From contig NC_077237.1 in assembly GCF_947179165.1 (NCBI RefSeq), forward strand, positions 83,366,341 through 83,430,340: a stretch of 64,000 nt of DNA, read 5' to 3'. Below are positions 58,952-64,000 of the stretch, piece after piece; positions within the stretch are counted from its first letter, which is position 1, and every line of letters begins with the position of its first letter. A program made the translations under genes and the position numbers. A model generated the notes under the pieces. That model did not search any database. It was not told the DNA's origin and saw only the letters and a list, made by a program, of their open reading frames with translations. The stretch is from Solanum dulcamara (Eukaryota; Streptophyta; Magnoliopsida; Solanales; Solanaceae).

Positions 58952-61106
58952 TGTCACGCCCCGAGAGGGTACCCTAGGCGTGGCCGGCACTCAGAAACCA
59001 TCTCTGGCTTCCGAGAGAACCACTTGGTCTCATTACTCATTTGTTCATCAGCGGAAGACTTAATAATACTAATGTGGGATTGTCATAATCAAAGGAAAAA
59101 TAGATAATTCTTAGAAGAAGTAGTTTCTAAGGAGAACTACTCCGATTACATCATCAGACTCTGTCTATGAAACTTCTAATACTCTTAGATGGTGCCAATG
59201 ACATGTCCATGGCTACCTCAAAAGAAACATCACACTCAACAATAATAAAAGGATAAGGAGTTCCTTCGAATACAAGAAGGACTCACCAAATAGCTAAAAA
59301 GAAATGATCTTCAACGATGCGCCTGTTGAGGATCTCTAACACCTGTATATGCATCATAAAACGATGCAGGTCGAATGACGTCAGTACGTGGAATGTACGA
59401 GTATGTAAAATGGCAGGAAGGTAAGGACAGATATCAAGAAACTCCTCTCAAGAAAACTCAGCTCAGAACTCAACATCATCTCAACATGAATATGTAATGC
59501 AAGTTTAAAATATAATAATAAAAATAATAGTAATAAGCAATGCTTACTCAGTTGGGAGTTTCTCTAACCGACAACCATCACTTATGAGCTAGCGATGATA
59601 CAACGAAGCGATGTCGTTGTCACATCCATCCAATACCTTGCCAGGGTAAAGGACATCACCATCTTGGATCCATTCATCAAAGTCCTCTTTTTGGGACTTA
59701 AGAGGCATAGCCTCCATCCTACGCTGGCTACGTAGTTCTGGGGTTTGAGTCAATTAAACTCTTACCCAACTCGGTGCTCAATACTACTCCCAAAATATGT
59801 GCTCATATTAAACTCATCATCTAGTCTCATTGGACTTTAATTTAAATCATCAAACTCATCTCATTTCATGTTCATCAATCATTATACTTCCAAAAACATC
59901 ATTTACATCTCATCAAAATATCTTGCTCAAAATATCATTTTCTCAAATTCATTCAAATTCAACTCTTTTACTCTTTCAAAACTCAATAAAATACATATAT
60001 AGTATTAATTCATATAACTCTCTTTTTATCAATAAAAATAATAAAAAGCCAACATCTTTACTCAAAACATATGTAAAAATATTCATGAACATCAAATCAA
60101 TTAGGATTCATGGGAAAGTAGCCATGAACAATAATTCCAATAATATGAGAGATAACAATAATAATAATATTAATGCATAAATATATCAAACTCAATAGAA
60201 GAAGAATTAATTCATCTAGAATTCAAGATTTGAATAAAACTCAACTATAACTCAATTATAATAAATTTAAATATTGGGCGCATGGACGAACTCAATCCAA
60301 TGCTATGAAAGCCTTACATACCTTAAATCCGAAGGTTTACTCCGAATTGGAATACTCTTGGATCCCTAGCCTTTTCTTCTCGCCGGAGCGTTTTGTGTAC
60401 TACCCGGAGTATAAGAATAACCGGAGTAGTATTTTTATACTACTAAAACTAAAACTATATTTGAGAAGAAGTATATAGAGAGAAGAAATGCTTAGGAAAG
60501 CTTGATGAATAAAATGAGGAAATAAGGTGGGTATTTATAGGTGGGAAAGAGGGACCTAACAATAAATAAAATAATTATAAAGAAAAATCTGAAAATTTAA
60601 TGGAATATATTGATGTCATGGATGATGTTAAATGGAGGACAATTTATGTCATGCATGATGTCAAATGCATCTAGATGTTTCCATGGTAGGTAAGATGAGT
60701 TCTTTTTAACAGAATACTCATTTTCGAAGCTACTTTTGAATAAGATAAATTCCTTATTAGGATTTGGTTTCTTCATAAGAATTGTAGATATGGAAGTCTA
60801 GTTTCATATCGTTCAAGAATCAACCAATTTGGATCAACCTACAGTGAGATATGAATTTTCTTCTATCAACACTCAATTCCGTCACAGCACTATATCTTGC
60901 AAAGAGTAATTTATTTGACCTACTTATACTCCGAATTTGAAGTTATGTTCTTCATGAAAGTTGTAGGTAAGGATGTTGTGATTACCCAGAAATTTGAATC
61001 ACCTAATTTGGACCAACCTATGAAAAGTTATGCCCAAAATACAGAGGCTGTATTATTTTTGTCGAGAATTGAAATACCGACATACAACATTTTAGGGGTT
61101 GTTACA
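58952..61106 (-). repeat. 5' LTR of Gypsy D
   Basis: Collinear with the 3' LTR at an offset of about 7,230 bp. Differences seen: GGTTGTTACA versus GGTTTTACA at the start, GCAAAGAGTAAT versus GCAAAGATTAAT, and ATTTGGATC versus ATTTGAATC. Such low divergence indicates a recent insertion. Confidence 0.93.
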
Positions 61107-63997
61107 CTCCAGCTCTAGAAGCCTTCTTCACACAAGATCAGTATCAGCAGATCATGCAAATATTGGCAAAAGAAAGTGAAAATGCAGGAGAGAACTCAGC
61201 TAAAGCAGCTATTACAGATAGTACCTTGTCTGCTTTAGTCTCCAAATATGTGCCTATGGATTGGATAGTTGACACTGAAGCCACAGACCATATGATAGCT
61301 AGACTTGATGTGCTTGATACAGTTCAAATAGTACCTAGTTCTAAGATGAGAGAAGTCCATCTGCCTATTGGTAACGTAGTATCAGTCTCACATACTGGAG
61401 AACAAAAGTATTTGGTGGCCAAAGTATTAATAATATGTTGTTTGTTTCAGATTTTAAGTGTAACTTGCTATTTGTGTCACAACTTATCAAAGAACTTCAT
61501 TGCATGGCAGCTTTCTTTCCTGATTTTTGTATTTTTTAGGATCTCTCCAATGGACTGGTCAGGGGGATTAGTAGAGAAGATCAAGTCTCTACATCCTCAA
61601 GAAAGATCTCACCAACACAGTTCCAGTTTCTCCTCATTCAGCATATTCAACCAATAACTCTTCTTCTCCATCAAGTCAATCTAAGTCTATCTCCCTATGG
61701 CATAGAATATTAGGACATACCCTCATAGATATAATAAAGAGGTCTACTGGTCTTGATATTTTACATACCACTGTGTATATACCTTGTACTGTTTATCCCT
61801 TAGCTAAACAAACTAAGCTGCATTTTCCTGTTAGCTTTCATGCTTCTAAATCTGTGTTTGAACTAGTTCATTGTGATATATGGGATCCTTATAGAGTACC
61901 AACTCATTCTGGAATGAAGTACTTTGTTACTATAGTAGATGATTTCTCCATATTTACTTGGTTATTTCTTATCACATCTAAAGCTGATACTATAGTGGTG
62001 CTGAGAAAGTTTTTTTCACAAGTTCACAATCTCTTCTCTACTACTGTTAAAACCTTCAGAATTGACAATGGAAGTGAGTTTCTTAATCATGATTTTCAGT
62101 CTCTATTGTCTACTCTTGGTATTTTTCATCAGAGTACATGTGTCTATACCTCTCAACAAAATGGTGTTGCTGAAAGGAAACATAGAACTATCCTAGATAT
62201 GGCTAGAGCTATCAGATTCCAGGCTAGTATTCCTTTGAAATTCTGGGGTGAATGTGTCACCACTACTGTCTATCTTATTAATAGACTTCCTTCCAAACTT
62301 CTCCGTTACAAATCTCTCTTTGAAATATTATATTCATCACCCCCTTCTCTCTCACATATAAGAATTTTTGGGTGATTATGTTATGCTACATGTCCAAAGG
62401 TCTTAGATAAGTTTTCTCCTAGACCTATTCATACAGTCATGTTGGGGTACTCTCTATCACAAAAGGGTTATCTCTTATATGACCTGTATTTCGAATCTCT
62501 ATTTGTCAATAGAAATATAGTGTTCAAGGAGGATGTTTTTCCATTCAAATACTTGCAAATCTCTTCTAATCCTATTTTTTCTGTTCTTACTCTTTCTACA
62601 CAAGTTGTTGATTCTTCTCTTGTGCCACATTCTCCTTCTCTTGTAGTATCACAAGCATCTCCTCCCACTACTTCTTCTCCATATATCCCTTGTCCAAATT
62701 CTTCTTCTCCCTCCCCAGACCTTCCTATTATCCCTCAGCCAAATATGCTTTCATTTCCTCCTAGGAAGTCTTAACAAACTAAACCTGCTCTTTGGCTTCA
62801 AGATTTTTTCACTGCACATCACAACACTTTTTCTTCATTTTCCATTTCTAATCATTTATCCTATGCTCATTTGTCTCCCTCATATGTTCATGCTCTAGCT
62901 GCCTACTCAGTCATAACTAAACCTACTTCATATACTGAAGCATCACTTGATCCTCAATGGGTTCAGGTTATGGAACTAAATATTATTGCCTTACAAGATA
63001 ATCATACTTGAGTGTAGTAAACTTGCCCCCAGCAAGAAACCTATTGGCTACAAGTGGGTATATAAGGTGAAGTACAAGGCTTCAGGAGAGGTAGAAAGAT
63101 TTAAGGCAAGGCTAGTGGCCAAAGGGTACAACCAACAAGAAGGCCTGGACTACAGTGAGACATTTAGCCCTGTTGCCAAGATGTTACTGTTCGATCCATT
63201 GTTTCTCTTGCTACTTCTAAAGGCTGGTGCATTCATCAAATAGATGTTCACAATGCCTTCCTCAATGGTGATCTCTTGGAAGAGGTATACATGACTATTC
63301 CTGCTGGTTTTGCAAGACAGGGGAAGCATGGTAAAATCTACAAACTCCACAAGTCACTTTATGGCCTCAAACAAGCTCCTAGGCAATGGAATCTGAAATT
63401 AACAGAAACCTTGGTACAGTTAGGATTCATTCAGAGCCACTATGATTACTCATTGTTTACTAGACAAGTTGAAGGTGACATGGTTATTGTACTAGTTTAT
63501 GTAGATGATCTCTTAATCACTGGCAGCAGGCAAACACTTATAGATTGCATAAGAAAGGACCTACAGAAATAATTCAAGATGAAGGATCTAGGAGAACTTA
63601 ATTTTTTTTAGGAATTGAGGTTGCTGGATCTAGTCGAGGTATACATTTGTCTGAAAGGAAATATGCATTGGAGTTAATAGCTGAGATTGGCCTAGGGGGA
63701 GCTAAGCCTGCAGGTACACCACTTGAACAGAATCTGAAACTAACATCTGTAAAGTATGATAAATGTGTCTCTCCTAAAAGGGAACAATGAAGATCCTGTA
63801 TTGAAGGATCCTGGCAGATATCAAAGGTTAGTAGGAAGACTTATCTATTTTACAATGACCAGACCTGATCTTGCATTCTCAGTTCAGTTGTTGAGCCAAT
63901 ATATGCGTCCTAAGGAGTCACACATGGAAGCAGCACTCAGGGTGGTAAGATACATTAAGAAAGCTCTAGGTCTTGGACTCTTCATTCCATCAAAAGC
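61107..63997 (+). pseudogene. pol of Copia E (protease, integrase, RT, RNase H), frameshifted, runs off edge
   Basis: The protease motif WIVDTEATDHMI (61258-61293) has Glu where DTGA or DSGA is expected. The integrase core (61857-62375) shows CDIWDPY, IVDDFS, RIDNGSEFL and QQNGVAERKHRT (DDE residues present). RT follows with [36 protein letters not shown] and LYGLKQAPRQWN. The catalytic YVDD is at about 63500 (VLVYVDDLLITGSRQ). Then come KDLGEL, GRLIYFTMTRPDLAFSVQLLS and HMEAALRVVRYIK. Several stops and frame changes (for example near 62373, 62772, 63240, 63570 and 63790) show it is defective. The integrase zinc-finger region is only partly readable near 61690-61740. Confidence 0.85.
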
Positions 63998-64000
63998 TAT

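Larger units (their letters stand above)
51722..61106 (-). mobile_element. Ty3/Gypsy chromovirus-type retrotransposon D (Tekay/Del-like), complete and young
   Basis: The LTRs at 51722-53875 (3') and 58952-61106 (5') are about 2,155 bp each. By eye they differ at only about three positions. The duplication CTCCA is perfect (51717-51721 and 61107-61111). A primer-binding site resembling TGGTATAAGAGC (58932-58951, minus) and the purine tract CAAGGGGGAGATAT (53876-53889, minus) are in place. Total length is 9,385 bp. It lies inside the gag of Copia E in the opposite orientation. Confidence 0.95.
50282..64000 (+). mobile_element. Ty1/Copia retrotransposon E in the SCPL gene, split by Gypsy D, runs off right edge
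   Basis: A short LTR (50282-50515) is followed directly by a primer-binding site TGGTATCAGAGC (50516). Then come gag (50654-51721), the 9.4-kb Gypsy element D, and protease, integrase, RT and RNase H (61107 to the edge). Removing D and one CTCCA copy restores the gag reading. The 3' LTR and target duplication lie outside the window. Confidence 0.88.

Overview
This is nuclear plant DNA, almost certainly from a Solanaceae species. The genes have introns with GT..AG borders. The non-coding part is AT-rich and contains TS-type and other tRNA-derived SINEs with 3' ends typical of the nightshade family, many small MITEs, and Tekay/Del-type Gypsy and Copia retrotransposons. There is no bacterial gene organisation.

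Layout. (1) 1-5.7 kb: the 5' half of an OSCA/CSC1-like (RXW8/HYP1-type) mechanosensitive channel gene on the minus strand. It runs off the left edge, and its introns hold a SINE and two abutting MITEs. (2) 5.7-13.9 kb: an AT-rich intergenic stretch with two complete SINEs of one family (15-16 bp target-site duplications), MITEs, and a 619-bp hAT-type MITE. (3) 13.9-18 kb: a complete five-exon cellulose-synthase-like C gene (CSLC12-type, 688 aa), with a 159-bp tandem duplication just upstream of its start codon and two SINE 3' halves in intron 1. (4) 19.37-37.26 kb: a nest of four transposons. An 878-bp MULE-like element was entered by a Tekay-type Gypsy element. The 5' LTR of that element was entered by a second Gypsy element, now a solo LTR, and the solo LTR holds a 4.9-kb hAT transposon with a decayed transposase. 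Target-site duplications support each level (9, 5, 5 and 8 bp). (5) 37.3-40.3 kb: a SINE head, a Tourist-like MITE and a small intronless gene of unknown function (176 aa). (6) 40.4-45.7 kb: retroelement debris: a Copia 3' end, a TRIM-like fragment, and a Copia gag split by a 2.4-kb solo Gypsy LTR containing a GC-rich minisatellite. (7) 45.7-48.9 kb: AT-rich intergenic DNA with an LTR-like relic and a Helitron 3' terminus. (8) 49.0-64 kb: the first four exons of a serine carboxypeptidase-like gene. A Copia element follows in what should be intron 4; it runs off the right edge and was itself split by a very young, nearly intact Gypsy element in the opposite orientation.

The host genes do not form a pathway. 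CSLC makes the xyloglucan backbone in the Golgi, OSCA proteins are membrane ion channels, and SCPL proteins are secreted or vacuolar hydrolases or acyltransferases. The main interest is the layered transposon history, which can be ordered in time from the sequence alone. Exon borders and element ends were placed by eye. Family names rest on remembered family motifs, not on a search.
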